This document shows, piece after piece, positions 6,554 to 14,212 of a stretch of DNA of 25,106 nt. The notes under the pieces are model-generated. The model saw only the letters and a program-made list of their open reading frames with translations, was not told the origin of the DNA and searched no databases. The translations under genes were made by a program, and so were the position numbers. Positions within the stretch are counted from its first letter, which is position 1. Every line of letters starts with the position of its first letter. The stretch comes from an uncultured bacterium (GTDB taxonomy: Bacteria; Patescibacteriota; Patescibacteriia; 2-12-FULL-60-25), in contig CALFEO010000014.1 in NCBI GenBank assembly GCA_937949995.1, forward strand, positions 1-25,106, written 5' to 3'.

Positions 6554-6973
6554 GTCATTTCGAACGAAGGTGAGAAATCTCCACTGTTATTACCAGCTAA
6601 ATACACAATGGTTTGTCATTTCGAATCGGATGTGAGAAATCTCCACTGTTATCACCAACCAAGTAACAATTTGTCATTTCTGCTCCTTAGGCGCATCAGC
6701 CTCAGGCTGAGAACGAAGGTGAGAAATCTCCACTGTTATTACCAGCTAAATACACAATGGTTTGTCATTTCGAATCGGATGTGAGAAATCTCCGCTGTTA
6801 TTACCAACATGGTTACTTAAGCGGAGATTTCTCACGTCCGTTCGAAATGACAAAAGGAGTTTGTTTGAATGGGTTTATTGGTTGGAGATTTCTCACATCC
6901 GTTCGAAATGACAAAAGGAGTTTGTTTGAGTGGGTTTATTGGTTGGAGATTTCTCACGTCCGTTCGAAATGAC
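6554..6973. repeat. right cluster of seven R1 repeats
   Basis: Forward copies: 6554-6582, 6615-6644, 6673-6731 (split by the same 30-base insert as the left copy), 6764-6793. Reverse copies: 6823-6851, 6884-6912, 6945-6973. The part from 6673 on is the exact inverted copy of 4498-4798. The last copy overlaps the GT2 gene and supplies its final residues (RHFERT) and stop codon. Confidence 0.88.
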
Positions 6974-7811
6974 GAAGAGTTGGATTAACACGACTCTTTA
7001 TCCGCCAAATGGCGCGGATAGCTTCAACCCCATCCCTGAAATGGTGGATTTGGCTTTTGCGGTTGGGGTAGCGGAATTCGAGCCAGGGGACGGGGACTTC
7101 GGCGATCCTTAAGTTATCTTGCCTTGCGCGAGCTAAAAATTCAATATCCAAAAACCAGCCTTCCTCTTGGCAGTCGCGGAGGATGTTTAATCCCCTTTCG
7201 TTCATGATTTTGAGGCCACATTGAGCGTCCGCGACGTGCAGGTTAAGAAATAAGTCAGCGACAAAGTTGAAGGCTTTGGAGCTTAGCGTGCGCAACCATC
7301 CGCGGTTCGTGGTTTTGGTGATGAGCAGGCGTGAGGCGATGACGATGTCGGCTTTGTCCTCGAGCAAGCGTGCGACCATACCGGGGATGGCGTCGGGGTC
7401 GGCGGAGAGGTCGGCGTCGATGAAACCGAATAGACAATCGAATGACGAATTTCGAACCTCGAACCTCGATTCGGGGGGTGGGAATCTCCCAAATTTCATA
7501 GAGACGGAAGGCTGCAACTCTATGAAATTATCCCTCTTTGACAAGAGGGCTTCAGAAACCTGATTTGATGCAAAACGGACTGCCGCTCCTTTGCCGACTT
7601 TGGGACACCGTATAACAGCCAGTTTTTCGCGAAATTCGAAATACGAAATACGAAATTCGTTGACCGCAAGGTCGGTTCCATCCGTTGATCCGTTATCAGC
7701 CACGATTATCTGCCATGGGATTGGGAGGTCGGAAAGGGATTTGGAAAGACGGCGGAGGGTGTCCGCGATGTAGGGGGCTTCGTTGCGGGAAGGGATGACT
7801 AAGGTTAGCAT
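6954..7811 (-). CDS. GT2 glycosyltransferase, dolichyl-phosphate-glucose synthase-like, with in-frame repeat inserts
   Basis: This GT-A fold enzyme of about 285 residues begins LTLVIPSRNEAPYI, with ADNGSTDGT forming the nucleotide-binding edge. KGAAVR and DADLSADPDAI carry the metal-binding DxD, and CGLKIM and EVPVPW follow. The family makes polyprenyl-phosphate sugars, so this may be the GtrB-like partner of GtrA (inference). About 45 extra residues separate KGAAVR from FIDADLS, where relatives have a short loop. The insert is built of hairpin and heptamer repeats, and a second heptamer array sits just before residue 60. The final residues and stop come from an R1 repeat. The TTG at 7820 is also possible; the ATG at 7811 fits the family start better. 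Confidence 0.85.
   Translation of the reverse strand: MLTLVIPSRNEAPYIADTLRRLSKSLSDLPIPWQIIVADNGSTDGTDLAVNEFRISYFEFREKLAVIRCPKVGKGAAVRFASNQVSEALLSKRDNFIELQPSVSMKFGRFPPPESRFEVRNSSFDCLFGFIDADLSADPDAIPGMVARLLEDKADIVIASRLLITKTTNRGWLRTLSSKAFNFVADLFLNLHVADAQCGLKIMNERGLNILRDCQEEGWFLDIEFLARARQDNLRIAEVPVPWLEFRYPNRKSQIHHFRDGVEAIRAIWRIKSRVNPTLRHFERT
7439..7473. repeat. heptanucleotide array inside the GT2 gene
   Basis: Five 7-bp units of the CGAACCT / CGAATTT type are translated in frame as SRFEVRNSSFD. Bases 7446-7471 are identical to 23125-23150 in the giant glycosyltransferase gene. Confidence 0.8.
7492..7549. repeat. two hairpins inserted in the GT2 coding sequence
   Basis: AATTTCATAGAG (7492-7503) pairs perfectly with 7518-7529 around a 14-base loop. 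CCCTCTT (7532-7538) pairs with AAGAGGG (7543-7549) around TGAC. Both lie in the family-atypical insert and stay in frame, like REP-type repeats inserted in a surface loop. Confidence 0.6.
7630..7657. repeat. heptanucleotide array inside the GT2 gene
   Basis: Four 7-bp units of CGAAATT / CGAAATA are translated as part of FRISYFEFR. The reverse complement of this unit type (CGTATTT) forms the array at 23464-23498. Confidence 0.75.
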
Positions 7812-7958
7812 TACGTACAATCGTACATCCCTTAAATGCTTCAGGGCAAGCGTACATCGTACAATCCAGATAAGTTAAAGCTGGAAGATTATCGGAAATC
7901 TCCCAATCTCGCCAGGTCGGGCTATCCCTCTTTTCCGCCTTAGGCGGATCCATCCAGC

Positions 7959-7988
7959 TTGCGCTAACAGTGATTAAACATGTACAAT
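7959..7988 (+). promoter_or_regulatory. candidate promoter of the GT-C-like gene
   Basis: TTGCGC (7959-7964) and TACAAT (7983-7988) are 18 bases apart, and TG directly precedes the -10. The ATG at 8001 would start about 5 bases after the transcript start. The gap 7812-7958 holds only short GTACAT/GTACAA repeats and a TTCCGCC/GGCGGAT stem. Confidence 0.4.
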
Positions 7989-8000
7989 TTGACAATAAAT

Positions 8001-9146
8001 ATGCAATCTTTAGTGGAGAAAATAAACTTTTTTTTATCTCAAACTTGGTTTTGGTTAACAATTTCAGTACTATTTGCCTCTGCTGTAATGTTCTTTGATT
8101 TTTCCGTACTTGGTTTATATCAAGATAAAAACGATACCAAGGGCTACATGGATCTGATTACTTATTTTGATGACGGTATAATACCAACTCAAACTGCGGA
8201 ATTGCTAATGTTTAATATACGCTTACTAAAACCTTTTTACGGATTAATGGGCTCAATTTTGACGCCTTTTTTTGAACCTTACAGCGCCATGTTGATGCTT
8301 AACTTGTTACTATACTTTGGAACTGTTTTGCTGTTATTTCATTTATTAACCAAGTATTTAAAATTTTCCGGGTTGATGGGATTTTTCGGAGTTGCTTGGT
8401 TTGCATGCAGTTATCCGATGCTGAAATACGGATTCTCGTTGATGACGGATATAAGCGGTTATTTTTTCATTATTTTGACTGTATATTTGGCAATCATTGG
8501 ATTCAATAAAGATAGATATGCATACTTTTTAGCCGCGGGAATTGCGGCCGGAATAGGCGTGACAGCCAAAGAAAGCGGCGCGTTTGGTCTGCTATTTATT
8601 TTAGTTTATAGTATTTTTGAATTAAAAAATATTTCTTTTTTTAAAACCATAAAAAGGCTGTTGGCTGTTGGCGCCCCGTTTATTTTAATCTTTTTCTCAA
8701 CGAATTATATTGTTTATAATTTAATAAATTATTCATATGTTGATTTTCTGACTATGGTCGAAGACGAATATGCGGCTAATTTCAGAACTTGGAAATTTTT
8801 TCTGGGTACGCAAATAGCCACTTTTAATTTATTGTGGATTCCGTTTTTTTATGGTTTATACCGAATTAATACATACGCGCATAAAAAATTACTACTATCA
8901 CTTATTGCAGCCGGCTTGCCCGCGTTGCTGTGGTCTGTGTATATAGTTCGGGGTTTGTTTGTTCAGTATATTTTTATAATTCCGATCGCTCTATTTGGGA
9001 TAACTTATTTTTTTACCAAAGATAGACTTGGGACATGGATGCCAAAACCATTAAAATTCACACTGGTTTCTTTGCCTTGTTTGTTAAGTATAGGTTTATT
9101 TTTAATATCCAGAGGTAGTTCGATCTGGAAAATTTTTGGAATTTAA
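8001..9146 (+). CDS. multi-span membrane protein, GT-C glycosyltransferase-like
   Basis: This protein of about 381 residues has roughly ten hydrophobic spans and is AT-rich compared with the genes to its left. The periplasmic-type loop after the first span carries acidic pairs (DKNDTKGYMD, then YFDDG), as in GT-C enzymes that use lipid-phosphate sugar donors (PMT/ArnT/GtrC-like). No signature proves the family. The ATG at 7980 is also in frame; 8001 is preferred because the -10 box lies between them. It ends 1 base from the convergent methyltransferase gene. It could be the GtrC-like transferase served by the GT2 protein and GtrA, but an O-antigen polymerase-like role is not excluded. Confidence 0.6.
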   Translation: MQSLVEKINFFLSQTWFWLTISVLFASAVMFFDFSVLGLYQDKNDTKGYMDLITYFDDGIIPTQTAELLMFNIRLLKPFYGLMGSILTPFFEPYSAMLMLNLLLYFGTVLLLFHLLTKYLKFSGLMGFFGVAWFACSYPMLKYGFSLMTDISGYFFIILTVYLAIIGFNKDRYAYFLAAGIAAGIGVTAKESGAFGLLFILVYSIFELKNISFFKTIKRLLAVGAPFILIFFSTNYIVYNLINYSYVDFLTMVEDEYAANFRTWKFFLGTQIATFNLLWIPFFYGLYRINTYAHKKLLLSLIAAGLPALLWSVYIVRGLFVQYIFIIPIALFGITYFFTKDRLGTWMPKPLKFTLVSLPCLLSIGLFLISRGSSIWKIFGI

Positions 9147-9147
9147 T

Positions 9148-9894
9148 TTAAGGCCTCTTCCCGACGATGATTAACGAACCGGAAATTTCTTTAATCAATG
9201 GCATTTTCTCTACAGCTCTTAATATTTTATCACTCTTTTCCGCTATTGAATCCGGAATTTTTGGATGTAAGAAATCAAAAGGATAAACTTCGATGTCGAC
9301 AAAACCTGATTCGGCTAATTGTTTACTGATTTTTCCTTTAAAAAAGGCTGACTCGTCCGGAGAATCTCCCGCCCATTTTTTTATAAAGGGGATGTTTTTT
9401 TGTACTGCTATCTGTGGATTCATCATGTTGGGCTCCGAGCAAACGAATACACCTCCCGGTGCTAAGAGTTGATAAATTGCAGACAGTGCTTTTGGGATTT
9501 CCAAATGATGTAAAACGCTATTTGTGACAACCGCATCAAATTCTAGTGGAATGCCGAGCGATTCCGGAGACATACAATCGCCAAGTACATAAGTTACTCG
9601 AGGATCGGAAAAATTTCTTTTGGCAATTTCCAAAAGATCGGGAGAGATGTCGATGCCGACTATTTCAGCGCCTGATTTTTCAACTAGGAGCTTGGTAAAG
9701 ATGCCTGTTCCGCAACCGATTTCACACACTCGTTTACCGGGTTGTAAATTAGCTTTTTCGCAGAAAATATCAACACGGCGTTTGGTGCGCAATTGACCGG
9801 CTAAGCTGGCATGACCCCAAATTTCTGCAGGACTTTTGGCTAAAAACTCACCATGTTTTCGTTCATTGTCCAAACGACTTTGAATATCTACCAT
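9148..9894 (-). CDS. class I SAM-dependent methyltransferase
   Basis: This 248-residue protein has a complete Rossmann methyltransferase core. Motif I is CEIGCGTGIFTKLL, followed by the acidic strand-2 end GIDISPDLL, the motif IV region DAVVTNSVLHHLE, and LLAPGGVFVCSEPN after it. The acceptor is unknown; in this setting a sugar hydroxyl or amino group is likely (inference). It is the last gene of the gmd operon, starting 12 bases after the stop of the fusion gene upstream. Confidence 0.87.
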   Translation of the reverse strand: MVDIQSRLDNERKHGEFLAKSPAEIWGHASLAGQLRTKRRVDIFCEKANLQPGKRVCEIGCGTGIFTKLLVEKSGAEIVGIDISPDLLEIAKRNFSDPRVTYVLGDCMSPESLGIPLEFDAVVTNSVLHHLEIPKALSAIYQLLAPGGVFVCSEPNMMNPQIAVQKNIPFIKKWAGDSPDESAFFKGKISKQLAESGFVDIEVYPFDFLHPKIPDSIAEKSDKILRAVEKMPLIKEISGSLIIVGKRP

Positions 9895-9906
9895 ATTTAC
9901 TGTTAG

Positions 9907-11325
9907 TTATATGAAGTATAATTTTTTAGCTGCGAATAAACACATTTTTACAAGCAAAGTTCCATCTCTGAAACGATTAATATTTGTATCACCATAAATT
10001 CGTTCGCGATAACGAATTGGAATATCCAGCATTTTGAGATTTAATTTTGCGGAACCAAAAATTAAATCAAAATCGCCAAATGGATCAAAATCGCCAAAAT
10101 ACGATCTGTTGTTTGCCAATTCCAAATAATCTTTTTTCCACATGCATTTTGTACCACAGAGTGTATCGGAAAAATGCTGGCCGAGCAGAAAACTTAATAC
10201 ATAAGCAAAAAACTTATTTCCCAGCCAGTTAAGCGGGCGCATGGCTTTTTTATCCATCGGATAAACGAGACGCGTACCCTGAACATAATCCGCGGTTCTG
10301 TTGGCTAAAACCTTGTAGAAACGAGGTAGGACTTCGGGCGGTACTGTTAGATCGGCATCCAATATCATCAACAAATCACCCGTTGCGATTCCAAATCCTT
10401 TTCTGACTGCATCCCCTTTCCCCTTACCCTCTTGCTGTACAAATTTTACGGCAAACGGCCATGGCCTGGAACAAGCTTCTTGAATTTTATCCCAAGTGTC
10501 ATCCGTAGAGTTACCTTCTACAAAGATCACCTCGAGCTCGCCCTGGAATTTAGGCATACGCTCGAGCGCCGAGAATATATTACCCGATTCATTTCTGGCA
10601 GGGATGATTACACTGACCGACGGGGCGGTTATAATATCGCCATACACGGGCTTTTTTCTGGCAATAAAAAATTCAACCGCACAAAAACGCTTGATAAAAG
10701 GCAAATGAGCGACATAACGATTAATCATATTGCTTATAAGCGGTATCCAAACCGGTATTAAACAGAATTTACCGGTTCTTACCACATCAAAACCCGCTAA
10801 ATCCAATAATTGAACAACCTGTTTTTGCCCCAACCAATTTGCATACATGCGCGGTTGCGCGAGTTTGAATAACGCCGCTATACGCATGGGGATATTCCAA
10901 AAGGGATTCAGCTTGGTAATAACAAGTCGTGTGCGTTCGTGACACAAACCTTCAATCTGTTCCAAGGCGGATTGAATATCATCAATATAACTGATTAAAT
11001 CAGATCCAATTATGTAATCATATTTTTCGGAGTCAGAGAGATCTTCGCTGATATCGCCAATCTGCCAATTACCGGCCGGATATCGTTCTTTGGCTTTGTT
11101 TATCAAAGATTCGCTAATATCCATTCCACCCATTTTTGCGGGCTTGGTTGATGCGCAAAGCCTGCCATCGCCACAGCCAAGCTCAAAAACCTTTTTTTCT
11201 TTGGGAATAACAAAACCAAACCAATTTGATAAACATTGATAATAATATTTATTCCTTTGATGCCAATGATCGTATTGTTCGGAAAAGCTTGTAAAATAAT
11301 CTTTTACATCAATCATTTGTCTCAT
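9907..11325 (-). CDS. fusion: class I methyltransferase plus GT2 glycosyltransferase
   Basis: This 472-residue protein has two domains. Residues 1-225 are a SAM methyltransferase: motif I VFELGCGDGRL at 46-56, GMDIS at 67-71 and DYIIGSDL at 103-110. Residues 235-472 are a GT2 domain: VSVIIPARNESGNIFSALE from 237, FVEGNSTDDT at 268-277, EGKGKGDAVRKG at 299-310, DAD at 323-325, and CGTKCMWKKDY further on. The C-terminal half resembles dolichyl-phosphate-mannose-type synthases without membrane anchors. The fusion suggests one enzyme both adds and modifies a sugar, or that two separate steps are co-localised. Its ATG overlaps the stop of the FkbM gene by 4 bases (ATGA), indicating translational coupling. 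Confidence 0.9.
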   Translation of the reverse strand: MRQMIDVKDYFTSFSEQYDHWHQRNKYYYQCLSNWFGFVIPKEKKVFELGCGDGRLCASTKPAKMGGMDISESLINKAKERYPAGNWQIGDISEDLSDSEKYDYIIGSDLISYIDDIQSALEQIEGLCHERTRLVITKLNPFWNIPMRIAALFKLAQPRMYANWLGQKQVVQLLDLAGFDVVRTGKFCLIPVWIPLISNMINRYVAHLPFIKRFCAVEFFIARKKPVYGDIITAPSVSVIIPARNESGNIFSALERMPKFQGELEVIFVEGNSTDDTWDKIQEACSRPWPFAVKFVQQEGKGKGDAVRKGFGIATGDLLMILDADLTVPPEVLPRFYKVLANRTADYVQGTRLVYPMDKKAMRPLNWLGNKFFAYVLSFLLGQHFSDTLCGTKCMWKKDYLELANNRSYFGDFDPFGDFDLIFGSAKLNLKMLDIPIRYRERIYGDTNINRFRDGTLLVKMCLFAAKKLYFI

Positions 11326-12125
11326 AGAAGTGTGGACTTGGACTTAAAAACAGTTGTTTCGTAATAATCTTTGTCTGAATTGCAAAGTAATCTGTTTTTG
11401 ATTTGCTCTTCAATGTCATACCCGCAATCTTGCAATAAGCCCAATAAATCCGCAATCGAGGAGTTTGCCCGTTTTAAGCCATAAGGCCACAGCTCAATAC
11501 AAATATCGGGTTTTTGAGCCGTATCTTGAAGCCATGGCAACATGCCCTGAATAACGGAAAACTCATAACCCTGAACATCCATTTTTATAAATGAAATATT
11601 TTGAAATATGGATTCGTTTTCTTTAGCAAGCGAAGAAAAAGAACGGACCGGTACACTGATTTGTTTTTGATGCGGTATCATTACATCATCCGCGACAACA
11701 CGGTTATCGGCACGGTTGGAAAGGTTTTGTGTAAATGAAGTTTCCCCATCAGCACGGCCGCATGCTACCGGAAAAATATGAATATTCGAACTTTGTTTCT
11801 TGGTTACATTGTGTCGCATCAAATCCAAAGCGATAGGATCAGGTTCAATAGCAATTACTCTGCCGTTTTGACCAACGCACCGAGAAAAATATATGGAGAG
11901 CAAGCCCACGTTTGCTCCGATATCCACAACCGTTGTGCCTTTGGTTATATTTTGTGACATTAACTTTAATTCATCCGCTTCAAATACACGCTTGAAAATC
12001 GAATATAAAAACAGATACAGGCTCTTGCCCCAACCATAAGATAATATTTTATTGGAAAAAAAATAATAGGAAAAGCTCATGCCTATTTTTTGAACGATAT
12101 CTTCCAATCTTCGTTTTAAATTCAT
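11322..12125 (-). CDS. FkbM family methyltransferase
   Basis: This protein of about 267 residues has the FkbM-type core: TTVVDIGANVGLLSIYFSR (SAM motif I), then AIEPDPIALDLMRHN, and the family signature FIKMDVQGYEFSVIQGM. FkbM proteins are O-methyltransferases common in polysaccharide loci; the acceptor here is unknown. The frame is open to 12191 inside the fcl gene. The ATG at 12125 leaves a 7-base gap to the fcl stop and gives a sensible start. The C-terminal stop overlaps the next start by 4 bases. Confidence 0.9.
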   Translation of the reverse strand: MNLKRRLEDIVQKIGMSFSYYFFSNKILSYGWGKSLYLFLYSIFKRVFEADELKLMSQNITKGTTVVDIGANVGLLSIYFSRCVGQNGRVIAIEPDPIALDLMRHNVTKKQSSNIHIFPVACGRADGETSFTQNLSNRADNRVVADDVMIPHQKQISVPVRSFSSLAKENESIFQNISFIKMDVQGYEFSVIQGMLPWLQDTAQKPDICIELWPYGLKRANSSIADLLGLLQDCGYDIEEQIKNRLLCNSDKDYYETTVFKSKSTLL

Positions 12126-12132
12126 AAATATA

Positions 12133-13071
12133 TTAGTTGCGGTTCTGCAAATACCAGCTGACGGTTTCTTGTATGCCCTGTTTAAAATCAATCTCAGCCT
12201 CGAAACCGTATAAATCTTTGGCTAAAGAAACATCCAAACATCTTCTGGGCTGACCATCGGGTTTTTCCGCGTCCCAAACTATATTACCATTAAAACCTAC
12301 CGCTTCTTTCACCAGATTGGCCAAATCAAAGATGGAAATCTCGTTGCCACTGCCGATATTAACAGGTTCTCGCCCATCATAATTCATGGTAGCCAAGACA
12401 ATACCGCGTGCGGCATCCTTAGCATGACAAAACTCGCGTGTAGCCTTACCCGTACCCCACACGATTACTTCTTGTGCTCCCAACTCCTTGGCTTCGACAA
12501 ACTTCTTAATCAGTGCGGGGATTACATGACTGGAATCGGGGTTAAAATTATCTCTCGGTCCGTAAAGATTTACAGGCAATAAATAAATGGCGTTAAAGCC
12601 GTATTGATCACGATACGCTTGTGCCTGAACCAACATCATTTTTTTTGCCAAACCGTAGGGTGCGTTGGTTTCTTCCGGATAACCGTTCCACAATTCGGAT
12701 TCCTTAAAAGGGACGGGAGTGAATTTTGGGTAAGCGCAAATAGTGCCGATGGCTACAAATTTTTTTACCCCTGCCAAACGCGCACTTTCCATTAACTGTG
12801 TACCCATCATCAAATTATCATAAAACAATTCCGCCGGATGCTCGCGATTGTATCCAATACCACCAACACCGGCCGCCAAATGGATTACAATATCTTGATC
12901 TTTAACAACATTTTGACAATCCGCCATCTTCCTTAAGTCAAACTCCGAACGTCTGGGAATGAATATTTGACTTTTGTTGATACCGTGATGCAAAAGCTCC
13001 TCCGCTACATAAGAGCCCAAGAAGCCACCTCCGCCGGTTAGCAAGATTTTTTTATCTTTAAGGTCTGTCAT
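12133..13071 (-). CDS. fcl: GDP-L-fucose synthase
   Basis: This 312-residue SDR enzyme epimerises and reduces GDP-4-keto-6-deoxymannose to GDP-L-fucose. The NADP-binding motif TGGGGFLGSY lies at residues 12-21. Catalytic Y139 and K143 are in PYGLAKK. The active-site strand reads AIGTICAYPK, so a threonine takes the place of the usual serine while the conserved cysteine (C112) is kept. SSHVIPA contains the likely catalytic histidine. The ATG at 13071 is preferred over 13098 because GGAG lies 8 bases upstream. The gene overlaps the end of gmd by 14 bases, fitting the two-step pathway. Confidence 0.93.
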   Translation of the reverse strand: MTDLKDKKILLTGGGGFLGSYVAEELLHHGINKSQIFIPRRSEFDLRKMADCQNVVKDQDIVIHLAAGVGGIGYNREHPAELFYDNLMMGTQLMESARLAGVKKFVAIGTICAYPKFTPVPFKESELWNGYPEETNAPYGLAKKMMLVQAQAYRDQYGFNAIYLLPVNLYGPRDNFNPDSSHVIPALIKKFVEAKELGAQEVIVWGTGKATREFCHAKDAARGIVLATMNYDGREPVNIGSGNEISIFDLANLVKEAVGFNGNIVWDAEKPDGQPRRCLDVSLAKDLYGFEAEIDFKQGIQETVSWYLQNRN

Positions 13072-14098
13072 ATGATTTTCTCCATGCCAAACCTTCATCG
13101 GGAATCTCGAAAGGGATTTCGAGACCCTGTTCCCGCAGATCGGATGCCAGCATGATACGTACTAATTTATTAAATGTTATTTTTGGTTCCCAGTTTAACT
13201 TATCTTTAGCCTTGGTTGCGTCACCGAGCAATAAATCAACTTCGGTCGGTCTAAAATAACGCGGATCATGCTTAATAATAAGCTGTGGATCCAAACCGAC
13301 CAAAGCGCAAGCTTCGGTTAAAAATTCACCAACCGTATGTGTTTCACCGGTGGCCACAACATAATCTTCGGGTTTTTCCGCGTGTAGCATGCGCCACATA
13401 GCCTCGACAAATTCCGGCGCATAGCCCCAATCTCTTTTGGCATCCAAATTGCCCAAATATAAAAACTTGTCTTTGCCGGCAAGGATGCGCGCAATGGTGC
13501 GAGTTATTTTTTTGGTTACAAATGTTTCACCACGGCGCGGACTTTCGTGATTAAAAAGAATGCCGTTAACCGCGTAAATGCCATAAGCCTCCCGGTAATT
13601 GACCGTATACCAAAATGCCGCCACTTTTGCCACACCATACGGACTACGCGGATAAAAAGGCGTTGACTCATTTTGTGGCGCGATTGACGTTCCTCCGAAC
13701 ATTTCACTTGAGGAAGCCTGATAATATCTGCAAGGTATTTTGGTTTCACGTATAGCCTCCAGTAAGCGTAAGGCTCCGAGACCGGTGGCATCACCTGTAT
13801 AGATGGGCGCATCAAAACTGACACGTACGTGGCTTTGGGCGCCAAGCGCATAGATTTCGTCAGGTTCGATGCGCGCTAAGAGCCGAGAAAGCATACTGCC
13901 ATCACTTAAATCTCCGTAATGCAAAAATAGCTTGGTATCTTGTTCGTGTGGATCTTGATATAAATGCTCTATTCGTTGAGTATTGAACACGCTTGAGCGA
14001 CGAATCAAGCCATGCACTTCATAGCCCTTATGCAATAATAATTCAGCAAGATAACTTCCGTCCTGGCCGGTTATTCCCGTAATGAAGGCTTTTTTCAT
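13058..14098 (-). CDS. gmd: GDP-mannose 4,6-dehydratase
   Basis: This 346-residue enzyme converts GDP-D-mannose to GDP-4-keto-6-deoxy-D-mannose. It has the NADP motif GITGQDG (8-14), SSSEMFG with the catalytic Ser-Glu (131-132), Y154 and K158 in SPYGVAK, and family blocks such as NHESPRRGETFVTKKIT and GNLDAKRDWGYA. Length and motifs are canonical. The TTG at 14104 is in frame, but the ATG at 14098 matches the family start MKKAFITG. It heads a five-gene minus-strand operon and is divergent from the methyltransferase operon starting at 14213. No clear promoter for gmd was found; TTGACT lies upstream but lacks a well-spaced -10. Confidence 0.96.
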   Translation of the reverse strand: MKKAFITGITGQDGSYLAELLLHKGYEVHGLIRRSSVFNTQRIEHLYQDPHEQDTKLFLHYGDLSDGSMLSRLLARIEPDEIYALGAQSHVRVSFDAPIYTGDATGLGALRLLEAIRETKIPCRYYQASSSEMFGGTSIAPQNESTPFYPRSPYGVAKVAAFWYTVNYREAYGIYAVNGILFNHESPRRGETFVTKKITRTIARILAGKDKFLYLGNLDAKRDWGYAPEFVEAMWRMLHAEKPEDYVVATGETHTVGEFLTEACALVGLDPQLIIKHDPRYFRPTEVDLLLGDATKAKDKLNWEPKITFNKLVRIMLASDLREQGLEIPFEIPDEGLAWRKSYDRP

Positions 14099-14173
14099 AA
14101 GCAATGTAAATAGTGCCTTTTGCGCCTATTTAAGTCAAATAAAACGACATCTTTAAATAAACAGATTATCTTA

Positions 14174-14202
14174 TTGGCAGATGACCAAACAACTTATATA
14201 AT
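14174..14202 (+). promoter_or_regulatory. σ70-type promoter of the methyltransferase operon, leaderless
   Basis: TTGGCA (14174-14179) and a perfect TATAAT (14197-14202) are separated by 17 bases. The ATG at 14213 lies 10 bases after the -10, so the transcript should begin at or just before the start codon. This is the best-formed promoter in the window. Confidence 0.7.
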
Positions 14203-14212
14203 CAATGCAAAT

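Larger units (their letters stand above)
4498..6973. mobile_element. 2.5-kb segment bounded by 301-bp perfect inverted repeats
   Basis: Bases 4498-4798 and 6673-6973 are identical when one is reverse-complemented, and near-identity continues for about 40 bases inward. Each arm is made of R1 repeat copies, and the outer ends fall exactly at R1 boundaries. The unique core holds only the initiating sugar-phosphate transferase and its promoter. The segment could invert by homologous recombination, or could have arrived as a composite element. No recombinase gene is inside it. Confidence 0.7.

Noticed and set aside
6436..6973. Invertible promoter switch for the sugar transferase
   Set aside because: The gene's own -10 box is inside the segment, so inversion would not separate promoter from gene. 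Plain phase variation by promoter flipping is unlikely.
7696..8061. 121-residue minus-strand frame between the GT2 and GT-C-like genes
   Set aside because: It overlaps both real genes and its sequence is repeat DNA. No domain is visible.
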